Made by a program: the position numbers and the translations under genes. Shown here in pieces: positions 16,233 to 25,109 of a DNA stretch of 64,000 bases; position 1 is the first letter of the stretch; every line of letters starts with the position of its first letter. The notes below the pieces were generated by a model, which saw only the letters and a program-made list of their open reading frames with translations, did not search any database and was not told the origin of the DNA. Source of the stretch: Thermococcus cleftensis (GTDB lineage Archaea; Methanobacteriota_B; Thermococci; Thermococcales; Thermococcaceae); assembly GCF_000265525.1 (NCBI RefSeq), contig NC_018015.1, positions 1,834,322 through 1,898,321 of the forward strand. Direction: 5' to 3'.

Positions 16233-16874
16233 ATGATCAAGAACAACGGGAACGGTGAAAACGACGGGTTCGTTGAGTTCTACGCGAGCGAGGCCTTAGT
16301 CTGTCCTCGAAGGATATACTTCAGGCTCAAGGGCTACCCCGAGAGGTGGCCCGAGTTCGTTAAGGTGAGGCTCAACCAGGGGATAAACACGCACAACGTC
16401 CTTGGCGAGATCCTTCAGAAGCGCTTCGGCTTCGAGCTGGAGAAGCACCTCGTTCTTCGCTCTCGGAAGCTCGGCTTCGAGATACACGGCAGGATAGATG
16501 CGATCGGCGAGTTTCCCATCGAGATAAAAGGCAAGACGAGCGTGCCTAGCAGGCCCTACGACTACCACTTGGCACAGCTCAACATCTACATGCGCTGGGC
16601 CGAGGCCGATTATGGCTACCTCTACTACGTCAAGCTCCACGAGGAGCCAATGAAGATTATAAGCAAGATAGACTTCTCTCGCTTCCCCATCGTCAAGGGG
16701 CCGAACTTCAGGGCCTTTGAAGTGCCCTACGACGGTAAGCTCTTCAAGGAAACCCTGAAGCACTTCTACGTGGTCAAGAAGGCCTACGAAAAGGGAAAGC
16801 CCCCCAAGGGCGAGTACTCCTACGCCTGCCGCTTCTGCCCCTACCGCTACCTCTGCTACCCGGACGAGGAATAG
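16233..16874 (+). CDS. Cas4/RecB-like 4Fe-4S nuclease, stand-alone
   Basis: 213 residues with all parts of the Cas4 fold: C24 (ALVCPRR), the nuclease core GRIDAIGEFPIEIKGK (D89, E97, K99), the QxxxY motif (QLNIY, Q115), and three C-terminal cysteines ACRFCPYRYLC (C199, C202, C208) that with C24 would hold a 4Fe-4S cluster. Such enzymes are 5'-3' DNA exonucleases; in CRISPR loci they trim prespacers. Here it is about 25 kb from cas1. The frame is open back to 16152, but that overlaps the C/D sRNA, and GGAGGGGAGGAG marks ATG 16233. It shares the sRNA promoter. Confidence 0.82.
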   Translation: MIKNNGNGENDGFVEFYASEALVCPRRIYFRLKGYPERWPEFVKVRLNQGINTHNVLGEILQKRFGFELEKHLVLRSRKLGFEIHGRIDAIGEFPIEIKGKTSVPSRPYDYHLAQLNIYMRWAEADYGYLYYVKLHEEPMKIISKIDFSRFPIVKGPNFRAFEVPYDGKLFKETLKHFYVVKKAYEKGKPPKGEYSYACRFCPYRYLCYPDEE

Positions 16875-16878
16875 GCAT

Positions 16879-17754
16879 TCATTCCGCCCTCACCCATCTG
16901 AGCCCCCTCTCAACCCTCGCCCCGACGTTCCCCTCGTTGTAGAGCTTTGCTATGAATGCCCTGAGTGGAACGAGGTTCAGGGCGAGCTTCTGGGGCGTCA
17001 CTTTAACGTTGTAGTACCCCATGATTCTGAAGGCGAGCTCATCGAGGCTCATAGGCTTCCTCAAGAACTCCAGGATTAAGTTCTCGGTCTCCTCAACGCG
17101 CCGCAGATTGAAATCGAGCAGTTCAAGGGCCCCTTCACTCTCCACAGCCCTGCCGTGCGAGGGCACTAGGAGGAAGCCCTTCTCTGCATAATTCTGTAAT
17201 TCTTTAATTGAGGTTTTAAATAAGTCGGGGTCCACGAGGTACGGAAGGCCGACGGCCTCGAGAACCCTCTCGCCGAAGAACGCATCACCGGCGTAGAGGA
17301 CGCCGTTCTCCTCGTCCAAGAAGCCCGTCATTCCGGGGGAGTGGCCGTTAAGCTTGACTGCCCTCAGGTCGAAGAGCTCATCACCCCACTCGAAGACCGC
17401 GTGAACCTTGACCTCCCCGGGAAACTGGTAGGCGAGGAAGCCCTCAGGTGCCCTCGAGCCGAAGGTGAGGATCTCACGGTTGAGTGGGCTTTCGGCTATG
17501 GAGAACTCGAAGCGGTGGGTGAAGAGCGGCGCGTCCAACCTGGGCGCGACGGCGACGTGATCCGCGTGACCATGTGTCGCGAGCTGGGCCTTAAGTCCAA
17601 GCCCGAGCTTTTTGATCTCCCTTTTAAGGTCCTTGTGCCTCCCGCTCCCGTGACCGGGATCGATGAGGACCGCAGAGTCCTCGAAGACCTTTACAAGGGT
17701 CGAGGGACTGCCAGGATAAAGATAAACCGAGTCGCGGAGCTTCCGAAGGGCCAT
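16879..17754 (-). CDS. MBL-fold metallohydrolase
   Basis: 291 residues with the metal-binding motif THGHADHVA, a further His in LNGHSPGMTG, the Asp in LYAGDAFF, and VPSHGRAV, in the order expected for metallo-beta-lactamase hydrolases. The C-terminal third (SLDELAFRIMGYYNVKVTPQKLAL) looks like a winged-helix extension, as in LACTB2-like members. The substrate is unknown; RNA, thioesters or lactones are all possible. It converges on the Cas4-like gene with a 4-bp gap. Confidence 0.82.
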   Translation of the reverse strand: MALRKLRDSVYLYPGSPSTLVKVFEDSAVLIDPGHGSGRHKDLKREIKKLGLGLKAQLATHGHADHVAVAPRLDAPLFTHRFEFSIAESPLNREILTFGSRAPEGFLAYQFPGEVKVHAVFEWGDELFDLRAVKLNGHSPGMTGFLDEENGVLYAGDAFFGERVLEAVGLPYLVDPDLFKTSIKELQNYAEKGFLLVPSHGRAVESEGALELLDFNLRRVEETENLILEFLRKPMSLDELAFRIMGYYNVKVTPQKLALNLVPLRAFIAKLYNEGNVGARVERGLRWVRAE

Positions 17755-17825
17755 GACATCACCGTAGAAAGTTGGAGCGGGAGACTATAAGATCGTCGAT
17801 AGAAGGAAAAAGCGGGAAAGAGGCA

Positions 17826-18005
17826 TCAGACGTGCCTCGGGTAGAGGGTCTTCTTGCCCTCGTCCTTGGCCCTCTTGACGGCCTTCTCGATGAGAACCTT
17901 GAGCTCGGCCTCGAGGGCCTCGTAGAACTCGGGGTTGATTCTCATCTCGGGGTCGATGGCCTTGACGGCCTCCTTAACCTTGCTCTTAACTATCATCTCG
18001 GCCAT
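17826..18005 (-). CDS. Small histone-fold-like protein (DUF1931 type)
   Basis: 59 residues, MAEMIVKSKVKEAVKAID followed by a second helix rich in E/A and the basic end VKRAKDEGKKTLYPRHV. The helix-strand-helix layout and the closing KKTL-x-PRHV resemble the end of a histone fold, and the whole resembles DUF1931 proteins. The longer frame (to 18128) has no start signal; GGAGGTG stands 6 nt before the ATG at 18005. A DNA-binding or dimerising role is likely by analogy only. Confidence 0.65.
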   Translation of the reverse strand: MAEMIVKSKVKEAVKAIDPEMRINPEFYEALEAELKVLIEKAVKRAKDEGKKTLYPRHV

Positions 18006-18145
18006 TTCGAACACCTCCTTTCGTGGCACCGCGAGGCGGTTGCCAATGGTTTTATCGCGCCGGGGTTTATAACCCTTCCTAAGCTCCCATGTCAAGGGCT
18101 CCAAAAGGTTAAATCCACGCACGCCCAAGGTCCAATGGTGGTATC

Positions 18146-19450
18146 ATGGTCGGAAAGCTCGTCCTGATCGATGGAGAGCACTATCCAGACGTCACAGCTT
18201 GGGCCGTGGAGAGACTTGGAGACGTGTGCTGTGCGGTCTTCCTTGGGGGAGGGGAGAAGATCGGCGACATTGGCGAGGTGGAGAGGAGGCTCCAGATTCC
18301 CGTGTACCGTGGGGACGATTACATCTCCGCGCTGGAGAAGGCAATTGTGGAGAACGGAGTGACGGAGGTCATCGACCTGAGTGACGAACCCGTTGTGGAC
18401 TACGAGATGCGCTTCAGAGTAGCATCGCTGTGCCTCAGGCTCGGCGTGGCCTACCGGGGGGCGGACTTCCTGTTCACCCCGAGGGAGATGAAAAGGCCAC
18501 CAAAGCCCAGCATCGCGGTCATAGGGACTGGAAAGAGGGTCGGGAAGACCGCCGTCGGCGGCTTCGTGGCGAGGACGCTGAAGGAGATTTCGCGGCCTCT
18601 CATAATCACGATGGGGCGCGGGGGACCGGAGAGACCGGAGGTGGTCGATGGCGAGAGCTTCGAGCTGACCCCCGAGTTCCTCGCGGGACTCGCGAGGCAG
18701 GGCCGGCACGCTGCTTCGGACCATTTCGAGGACGCCCTCACATCGAGGGTGACGACGATAGGCTGCAGGAGATGCGGGGGAGGAATGGCGGGATTTTCCT
18801 TCTTCGACGTGGTGGACGAGGCGGTGGAGATGGCAAAGACGATGCCCCACGACCTCCTGATTTTCGAGGGGAGCGGTGCCAGCTTCCCGGCCTATCGGGC
18901 CGGGGCGTACATCACGGTCACCAGCGCCCTCCAGAGGGAGGAGTATCTCAGGGGTTACTTCGGGCCCTTCAGGCTGTCGCTGGCTGACCTGGTCGTGGTC
19001 ACCATGGCCGAGGTTGCCGGACGGGAGAGGGCAGAGAGGGTCGCGAAAATTGTCAGGGAGGTGAATCCCGGGGCCGACGTCCACCTCGTCACCTTCAGGC
19101 CGAGGCCCCTCGGCGACGTCTCTGGGAAGAGGGTTGCCCTGGTCATGACGAACGAGCTGGGCATAGAACCGGCCAGGAGGCACCTCGAGTCCCTGGGTGC
19201 GGAGGTTCTTCACGTCTCCCCGAACCTTTCGAGGAGAAACCTTCTGAGGGGGGACCTGGCGTCGTTCAGGGGTGTTGATGCCGTTGTGGTGGAGCTGAAG
19301 GCCGCGGCGGTGGACGTGGTAACCCTCTGGGCCCTCGAAAACGGCCTGGAGGTAATCTACTTCGACAACGAGCCGGTTAACGTGGACGGAAAAAGCCTGA
19401 GGGAGGCCGTGCTCGCCCTGGGACGCTCCGTGCTGGGGGGAGGAAGATGA
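18146..19450 (+). CDS. cpgS: Cyclic 2,3-diphosphoglycerate synthetase
   Basis: 434 residues of the COG2403 type. A P-loop-like [14 protein letters not shown] is near residue 130, followed by [11 protein letters not shown], a Cys pair in GCRRCGGG, and [19 protein letters not shown]. The enzyme closes 2,3-diphosphoglycerate to cyclic 2,3-DPG with ATP. The next gene, overlapping by 4 bp, is 2-phosphoglycerate kinase, which makes the precursor; the pair forms the whole pathway from 2-phosphoglycerate. The GGTGGTATC site precedes ATG 18146. Confidence 0.85.
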   Translation: MVGKLVLIDGEHYPDVTAWAVERLGDVCCAVFLGGGEKIGDIGEVERRLQIPVYRGDDYISALEKAIVENGVTEVIDLSDEPVVDYEMRFRVASLCLRLGVAYRGADFLFTPREMKRPPKPSIAVIGTGKRVGKTAVGGFVARTLKEISRPLIITMGRGGPERPEVVDGESFELTPEFLAGLARQGRHAASDHFEDALTSRVTTIGCRRCGGGMAGFSFFDVVDEAVEMAKTMPHDLLIFEGSGASFPAYRAGAYITVTSALQREEYLRGYFGPFRLSLADLVVVTMAEVAGRERAERVAKIVREVNPGADVHLVTFRPRPLGDVSGKRVALVMTNELGIEPARRHLESLGAEVLHVSPNLSRRNLLRGDLASFRGVDAVVVELKAAAVDVVTLWALENGLEVIYFDNEPVNVDGKSLREAVLALGRSVLGGGR

Positions 19451-20328
19451 TAATCGTCACCGATCCCGAGAGGAAGATGCGCCTGCCCTTCTCGAGGGGC
19501 ATACTGACCCGCTCGATCACGCTGGCCGGGGTGGACGTGGGGGTGGCGTACATAATCGCCACGGAGGTTCAGAAGGAGCTCAACGAGAAGGGCCGCAGGC
19601 TCGTGACGACCGAGGAGATACGGGAGCTGACCTACAGGAAGCTCATTGAGCACGGCCTGGAGGAGGCGGCGAGGCGCTACCTCTTCTGGCGCCAGCTGAG
19701 GAGGCTCAAGGTGCCCATAACGATACTCCTTGGAGGAGCCACCGGTGTCGGAAAATCCACGATAGCCACGGAGCTGGCCTTCAGGCTCGGCATAAGGAGC
19801 GTTATCGGAACGGACACGATAAGGGAGGTGATGAGGAAGATAATCGCGCCGGAGCTACTCCCTGATATCCACGCCTCCTCGTTCCTGGCCTGGAGGACGA
19901 TCCACGCGGAGGGCGGTGGCGGTTCACCCCTCATTGAAGGATTCAAGAGCCAGGTCAAGCACGTCTCCGTCGGCGTCTCGGCCGTCCTCGAGAGGGCCTA
20001 CAAGGAGGGCTCGAACGCCATAATCGAGGGCATACACCTCGTCCCGGGCTACGTCGAGCTGAGGGAGAACAGCTTTATGTACGTGATAACCGTGGGGAGC
20101 GAGAGGGACCTCGAGGCGAGGTTCTACGAGAGGGCGCGCTACAGCAAGAGGTCCGCCGACTACTACCTGGAGCACCTGGAGGAGATACTGGAGATACAGG
20201 AGTTCATAGTTGAGAGGGCGAGGGAGCACGGCGTGAGGGTCATAGAGAACGTCGAGCTCGAGAAAACCGTGAACGCGATAATGGAGGACCTGATGGAGCG
20301 CCTCAGGGAGAGGATCGGAAGGGGGTGA
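19447..20328 (+). CDS. pgk2: 2-phosphoglycerate kinase
   Basis: 293 residues. The first 90 resemble an ATP-cone ([17 protein letters not shown], and [15 protein letters not shown] with [16 protein letters not shown]). The P-loop [10 protein letters not shown] follows, then [12 protein letters not shown] and SSFLAWRTI. This matches archaeal 2-phosphoglycerate kinase, which phosphorylates 2-phosphoglycerate to 2,3-diphosphoglycerate. ATG 19447 overlaps the cpgS stop. The 3' end overlaps the converging phosphoesterase gene by 26 bp. Confidence 0.85.
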   Translation: MIIVTDPERKMRLPFSRGILTRSITLAGVDVGVAYIIATEVQKELNEKGRRLVTTEEIRELTYRKLIEHGLEEAARRYLFWRQLRRLKVPITILLGGATGVGKSTIATELAFRLGIRSVIGTDTIREVMRKIIAPELLPDIHASSFLAWRTIHAEGGGGSPLIEGFKSQVKHVSVGVSAVLERAYKEGSNAIIEGIHLVPGYVELRENSFMYVITVGSERDLEARFYERARYSKRSADYYLEHLEEILEIQEFIVERAREHGVRVIENVELEKTVNAIMEDLMERLRERIGRG

Positions 20329-21835
20329 ATGGCCCCTTTGTCTTCCATATCCCCACGAGCCTGCCCGAACCCCAGGTGGCCTGCACCTCGAAGGCGACCA
20401 CCATGTCCCGGTAGACGTCTATCACGTTGAAGCTGTTCCCGAAGGGGTTCCTGTGGAGCTCCCAGCTTATGGAGCCGGCGTTGATGATAGGGGTTTTCTC
20501 CACCTTGACCCCGAAGGCGTTCCCTCCGTGGCCGGTCAGTACGAGGTTCGCCCCGGCGCGCGTGAGGACCCTGAGGACGTCCCCGGCGTCCTCGAGAAAG
20601 CCCAGCTCCCTGCTCCTCGGTATCGGGACTATGTTGTGGTGCATCACCACCACGGTAAACCTCTCGGAGTTCTCCAGCAACGCTTTCTCGAGCCCCCTCT
20701 GCCCTATCCGTCCGACGACACCTATCGGCGTCTCGTACTGGGCGCTCACGACAGGGATAAACGTGAAGTCCCCGATCTCCTTGACCTCCGGCTCACCGAA
20801 GTACTCGGTGAAGAGGTCGTGGCCGAGGTAGGTTATGTCGTTGTGGCCCGGGACAATGAGCTTCTCGGCCCTGATTTTCTCGTAGAACTCCACGGCCCTC
20901 TCGTAGTAGCGCTCTATGCCCATATCGACGACGTCGCCGCAGTGGACGACCAGGTCCGGGTTCAGCCTCTCGTTGATGGTCCTGATGGCGTTCTCGAGGA
21001 CCTTGCGCCGGAAGTAGGCCCTGTCAGAGACGTTGCTCTCGCTGACCTGCACCACCCTGAGGAGTCTCTTCCCCCTTGGGACGAAGAGCTTGGGCCTAAC
21101 CGGACGGTGCTCCCTGCGCTCCACTTCCCGGGTGACGCGCCTCACCTCTACCTCCACCCTTCCGTCGTCGTGCAGGGTTATGACGTTGTAGCTGTTCACG
21201 TCGCCCCTTCTCGTTTTCCTGCAGGAGGCGCAGCCGGCGTTGTCCACCACCAGGTCCTCCACCCGGTAAACGTTCGGCACGTGCTTGTGGCCGCAGGTGT
21301 AGAGGGTAACCCCGTGCCTCAGGAGGAGGTCGAGAACATCGCCGGCGTTGTAGAGGACGTTCCTCTCCCTGCCGGTGTCGGGGAGGGGGATCAGGTGGTG
21401 GTGGGCGGCAACTATCTTGAACCTCCTGTCGGAGTACTCCTCAAGCTTTTCCTTGAGCCAGCGGAACTTGTGGCCACCGACGCGCCCGTCGCTGAGGTCC
21501 GGGATCGTGGAGTCCACCCACACCACCACGCCACCCTCGAACTCGAAGACCCCGTTCAGCGGGCCGATGAAGCGCTCGAACAGGGCATAGCCGACGTTCC
21601 TGACGTCGTGGTTCCCCGGGACGACAACGAGGGGCTTCCTGATCTTCCTCAGCTCGTAGCTCGCCCTCTCGTACTCCTCGCGGAGGCCGTTGTTGGTCAC
21701 GTCCCCCGTGTGAATGACGAAGTCAAAGTCGCCGCGGTTTATCTCGTTCACTATGAGGTCGTAGGCGTAACCCTTGTATGCGCTCTCCCCCGTTACGTGG
21801 GTGTCACTTATGTGGGCTATCCTTATCATGGCCAT
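20303..21835 (-). CDS. Tandem two-domain calcineurin-like phosphoesterase
   Basis: 510 residues made of two metallophosphoesterase-like halves. The first (residues 1-240) has intact motifs: [29 protein letters not shown] and CGHKHVP. The second (270-510) keeps the fold but its metal motifs are altered: SESNVSD in place of DxH, HCGDVVD kept, PGHNDI in place of GNHD, MHHNIVP kept, and TGHGG in place of GHxH. The second half is therefore probably inactive or differently metallated. ATG 21835 is chosen because TGATG overlaps the stop of the CBS gene upstream, with which it is co-transcribed. Substrate unknown. Confidence 0.8.
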   Translation of the reverse strand: MAMIRIAHISDTHVTGESAYKGYAYDLIVNEINRGDFDFVIHTGDVTNNGLREEYERASYELRKIRKPLVVVPGNHDVRNVGYALFERFIGPLNGVFEFEGGVVVWVDSTIPDLSDGRVGGHKFRWLKEKLEEYSDRRFKIVAAHHHLIPLPDTGRERNVLYNAGDVLDLLLRHGVTLYTCGHKHVPNVYRVEDLVVDNAGCASCRKTRRGDVNSYNVITLHDDGRVEVEVRRVTREVERREHRPVRPKLFVPRGKRLLRVVQVSESNVSDRAYFRRKVLENAIRTINERLNPDLVVHCGDVVDMGIERYYERAVEFYEKIRAEKLIVPGHNDITYLGHDLFTEYFGEPEVKEIGDFTFIPVVSAQYETPIGVVGRIGQRGLEKALLENSERFTVVVMHHNIVPIPRSRELGFLEDAGDVLRVLTRAGANLVLTGHGGNAFGVKVEKTPIINAGSISWELHRNPFGNSFNVIDVYRDMVVAFEVQATWGSGRLVGIWKTKGPFTPFRSSP

Positions 21836-22242
21836 CACTCGGCCGCTATGGCCGTCTCAAGCTTTCTCCGGCTCGCCGCGAGGAGATCGCTCAGGCTGAA
21901 TATCCCCACGATCTCCCCGCCCTCCTCCACGAGCACGTGCTTGATGCCCTTCTTGGCCATCAGGTCCAGGACCTCCCGGAGGGGGGTGTTCGAGTCCACA
22001 GTTATCAGCTCGTCGCTCATTATCTCCCTCACCGGCGTGGTGTTCGGGAGCCCGGGGATTACCACGCGCCTTATCACGTCGCTCTTCGTGAAGAAACCCA
22101 CTACCCTCCCGGAGTCAACGACGACGAGGGAGCCTATGTCGAACTCCACCATCACCTCGCAGGCCCTCTTCACGCTGTCCTCGGGCTCTACCCCGATGAG
22201 CTTTCGGGTCATGTAGACCTTCACGGGGGCCTTCATCTCCAT
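21835..22242 (-). CDS. Two-CBS-domain protein
   Basis: 135 residues with two CBS repeats: VYMTRKLIGVEPEDSVKRA to GFFTKSDVIRRV, then EIMSDELITVDSNTPLREV to GIFSLSDLLAA. CBS pairs bind adenosine nucleotides and act as sensors. The start is ATG 22242, preceded by GGTGATCCC; a TATA box GTTATATACC near 22275 gives a short leader. It is coupled to the phosphoesterase downstream, which it may regulate by inference. Confidence 0.85.
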   Translation of the reverse strand: MEMKAPVKVYMTRKLIGVEPEDSVKRACEVMVEFDIGSLVVVDSGRVVGFFTKSDVIRRVVIPGLPNTTPVREIMSDELITVDSNTPLREVLDLMAKKGIKHVLVEEGGEIVGIFSLSDLLAASRRKLETAIAAE

Positions 22243-22283
22243 GGGATCACCGGATTGACTTGGGGAGCATGGTATATAACGTT

Positions 22284-23075
22284 TCACAGGTGCATCCTCT
22301 TGACCTCGAAGGAACCCTCGTCCAGGGTAACGTGAAAGGCCGTCTCGTTGGGGACCACCTCGTAACCTGCCCCGTGGTACAGCGCCAGCGTGGAGGAGGC
22401 GACGGCGAAGAGGTTCTCCCCCTCGAGCACGAGCAGCTTGGCGTAGTCGTAGTCCGCCGGATTGCTAAGGTACCCGTCGCTCATTCTGGCCGTGACGAAG
22501 GCGCTGAAACCTTTTCTCGAGTCGTGGAACAGGGTGACGGTGTTGAAGATCGACCTGGTGTGCCCCTCTATCGTCCGGTAGTGGACGAGGAGGTCGCTCA
22601 GGCCAACGCTCGGGAGCCTTCTGCAGAGGTAGGTGGCGAAGGCGTAGGTGTCGGAAACGTTCTCCAGCTCTCTCGGGTTAAGCTCGGCCAGCTCGAGTAT
22701 GGCCCCCTTGTCCAGGTCGCCGTTGTGCATCAGCCAGAAGGAAAAGCCCCTCCTCGTCGAGAAGGCGAAGGGCTGGACGTTGTAGAGGCTCCTGTCCCCC
22801 TGGGAGGCGGCCCTCGCGTGGACCATCAGGGCCACGAAACCTTCAAGCTCCCCCTCCAGGGACTCGACGGCCCTGTCGTCCTCGAAGACCGGCCTGAGGG
22901 ACCTGTAGTGCCTCACCGAGCCGTCCTTCAGAAGGACGTAGCCCCAGCCGTCCGCGTGTTGCTTCTTCCCGTTCCTCCTCTCGCGGTACGGGTCGTGCCG
23001 CGCGGATTTGACGAGGGCCCCGAGGAGCGGCCGTATCTCACTTCCCTCACCGACTGCAAAGAGAATCCTGCACAT
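22284..23075 (-). CDS. Class II (Ntn) glutamine amidotransferase-like protein
   Basis: 263 residues starting MCRILFAVG; Cys2 would be the N-terminal nucleophile once Met is removed. Other class II signatures are HADGWGYVLL, MVHARAAS and WLMHNGDLD. It is a single domain with no synthase partner, like the YafJ/Egt-type group. The longer frame is rejected because only ATG 23075 exposes the nucleophile, and GGTGAACC stands before it. The amino acceptor is unknown. Confidence 0.82.
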   Translation of the reverse strand: MCRILFAVGEGSEIRPLLGALVKSARHDPYRERRNGKKQHADGWGYVLLKDGSVRHYRSLRPVFEDDRAVESLEGELEGFVALMVHARAASQGDRSLYNVQPFAFSTRRGFSFWLMHNGDLDKGAILELAELNPRELENVSDTYAFATYLCRRLPSVGLSDLLVHYRTIEGHTRSIFNTVTLFHDSRKGFSAFVTARMSDGYLSNPADYDYAKLLVLEGENLFAVASSTLALYHGAGYEVVPNETAFHVTLDEGSFEVKRMHL

Positions 23076-23156
23076 CTGGTTCACCGTTCCCATTTGGGAT
23101 ACCCTCCCAAAAGCTTTTAGGTCACGGGGAGGCATTTCAGTTGTTGGGTGCGGTTC

Positions 23157-24029
23157 ATGGAGGGGCTGAGAAAAGCGGCTTCACGGGTCAAACTGAAGAT
23201 CAAGTCCCACCGTGGCCTCTACGTCAAGAACGAGGAGGCGGTGAAGCAGCACCTCATAGGCGAGATTTTCCAGGCTCTCGGCTGGGACTGGAACAACCCC
23301 GAGGAGGTAAGGCCGGAGGAGAGGACCGAGGACGGCAGGGCGGACTACGCGCTTATCCTGGACGGGGAGGTCTTCGCCTACGTCGAGGCCAAGAATCTGG
23401 GCGTGAACGTTCTCAAACGCGATGAGCCGCTTCGCCAGCTGGCGCGCTACTGCTTCAACTCCGGCGTCAGGTACGGCGTCCTCACCAATGGTGCCGTGTG
23501 GATAGCGGTGAAGGCCTTCGAGGAGGGCTCAAGGCTCAGGGACAGGGTACTCTTCACGGCCGACCTGGAGAACGAGCCGCTCGAGAAGGCCGTCCTCAAG
23601 CTGTCCCTCCTCTCGAAGGATAGGATACGTGACCTGGAGAGACTGGCCTCACTCCTCCGTGCACTCGAGCTGAGCTTCTCCGGCCTCAGAAGGGAGGGCT
23701 ACCCGGGCGAGGCGCTGGTCGAGTACCTCCTCTCAGGAGAAAGCCCCGGCGCCGTCCCCCTGACAGAGCTGACGGGAAAGGAAAGGCCAAGGGCCGCGTA
23801 CGTCCACGACAACGGCTGGAAGCTCCTGCCCCTGCCCGAGCGCAGTCTCAGGGGTGTCCTCCTCGCCGTTCTCCTGTACATTGAGAAGACCTCTCAGGGG
23901 TACGAGCGGGAGGAGGTGAGGAAGGCCTACGAGCACCTCCTCAGGGTCCCCGTGAGCCAGGAAACGGCCCTCGAGGTGCTGAGGAGGATAGAGGAGGAGA
24001 AGGGCCTGAGGATCTCGGTGGATCTTTAG
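23157..24029 (+). CDS. HsdR-N-like restriction-type nuclease domain protein
   Basis: 290 residues. The N-terminal domain has the PD-(D/E)XK core seen in type I restriction subunit N-termini: EDGRADYALI (D), then AYVEAKNLG (E-x-K), with the helix NEEAVKQHLIGEIFQALGWD. It continues with GVRYGVLTNGAVW, as in HsdR-N proteins. No helicase follows. The C-terminal 100 residues are of unknown fold. It may be a stand-alone nuclease or defence remnant. ATG 23157 is chosen over GTG 23148 from the GGGTG spacing. It overlaps the converging HypE-like gene by 4 bp. Confidence 0.75.
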   Translation: MEGLRKAASRVKLKIKSHRGLYVKNEEAVKQHLIGEIFQALGWDWNNPEEVRPEERTEDGRADYALILDGEVFAYVEAKNLGVNVLKRDEPLRQLARYCFNSGVRYGVLTNGAVWIAVKAFEEGSRLRDRVLFTADLENEPLEKAVLKLSLLSKDRIRDLERLASLLRALELSFSGLRREGYPGEALVEYLLSGESPGAVPLTELTGKERPRAAYVHDNGWKLLPLPERSLRGVLLAVLLYIEKTSQGYEREEVRKAYEHLLRVPVSQETALEVLRRIEEEKGLRISVDL

Positions 24030-25018
24030 ACGACCTTCCACAGCTCGTCGCTCTCGGGCCTTTCAAGGGGCCTTTCCGTACCGTTCTCGACGATGACCCT
24101 CGTCCCCGCGTCGTCAAGGAACTCCCCGATGACGGAGGCGTTTATGCCCTTCTTCGCCAGGGCCGCGAGGATTTCCCCGGCCTTCTCCCTGGGGGCGGCT
24201 ATGAGGAGCGCCCCCGAGCTTATCAGGGCCAGGGGATCGAGGTTGTAGAACCGGCAGATCTCGAGGGTCTCCCCCCTGATGGGTATCCTCCCCCTGTAAA
24301 CCCGGAAGCCCAGGCCGGCAGCATCGGCCATCTCGTGGAGGCCGTTGGTGACCCCTCCCTCCGTCGGGTCGTGCATCGCGTGGACTCCAACCGAGTTGGC
24401 GGTTAGGGCGTCTTCAACGACGCTTATCATCTCGATGAAAGAGCGCGCCCTCTCCACGATCTCCCTTCCCAGGACCCCCTCCAGTTCCTCACCGCGCTCG
24501 CTCGCTATTATGGCCGTCCCCTCCAGGCCGGCCCACTTGGTGAGGATTATCGCGTCCCCCGCCCTGGCCCCGTTCGAGGTAACGAGCTTTTCCCTCTCGA
24601 CCTCACCGAGCATAGTTCCAACGACTATCGGCCTGTCGAGGCCCGGCGTTACCTCCGTGTGGCCTCCGACTATGGCAACGCCGAGCTTGAGGGCGCTCCC
24701 GTGGAGCTCCTCCATTATCCTCTCCAAGAGCCCCTCGTCCGAGTTCTCTGGCAGGAGGATCGAAACAAGGAACCACCTCGGCCTGGCTCCAAACGTGGCC
24801 ACGTCGTTGGCATTGACGTGGACGGCGTAGAATCCTATTCCCTTCTCCGCCCCGGTTATCGGGTCCGTCGAGGCGACGAGAACCCTATCGCCGAATTCTA
24901 TCGCGGCGGCATCTATTCCCGGGCCAGAAGAAACCAGAACCCCGTCGTCCCTTGCCCCCAGCCTGTTGAACACGAACTTCCCTAACTTTTCCGGTGGTAT
25001 CTTGCCTGGCGGAAGCAT
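24026..25018 (-). CDS. AIR synthase/HypE-like protein
   Basis: 330 residues with N-terminal glycine loop VLVSSGPGIDAAAIEFG, ASTDPITGAEKGIGFYAVH, VNANDVATFGARPRWFL, VGGHTEVTPG and MHDPTEGGVTNGLHEM. These motifs place it in the PurM/HypE/SelD ATP-binding superfamily, nearest to HypE. It lacks the C-terminal PRIC tail of true HypE, ending instead ELWKVV, so it is probably not the hydrogenase maturation enzyme itself. Substrate unknown. Confidence 0.8.
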   Translation of the reverse strand: MLPPGKIPPEKLGKFVFNRLGARDDGVLVSSGPGIDAAAIEFGDRVLVASTDPITGAEKGIGFYAVHVNANDVATFGARPRWFLVSILLPENSDEGLLERIMEELHGSALKLGVAIVGGHTEVTPGLDRPIVVGTMLGEVEREKLVTSNGARAGDAIILTKWAGLEGTAIIASERGEELEGVLGREIVERARSFIEMISVVEDALTANSVGVHAMHDPTEGGVTNGLHEMADAAGLGFRVYRGRIPIRGETLEICRFYNLDPLALISSGALLIAAPREKAGEILAALAKKGINASVIGEFLDDAGTRVIVENGTERPLERPESDELWKVV

Positions 25019-25109
25019 GGTGATCCCCTCTTTTTCCTTCCGTCCCCGATAACGTGGACGGCCTTAAATTCTTTGCCTCGAGAAGAAAAAGAGGCCTAGA
25101 AAGGGGAGT

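Noticed and set aside
23157-24029. Full type I restriction HsdR subunit
   Set aside because: Only the nuclease-like N-terminal domain is present; there is no helicase and no HsdM or HsdS gene.
24026-25018. Calling this gene hydrogenase maturation HypE
   Set aside because: It lacks the C-terminal cysteine tail that receives the cyano group, and no other hyp genes are nearby.
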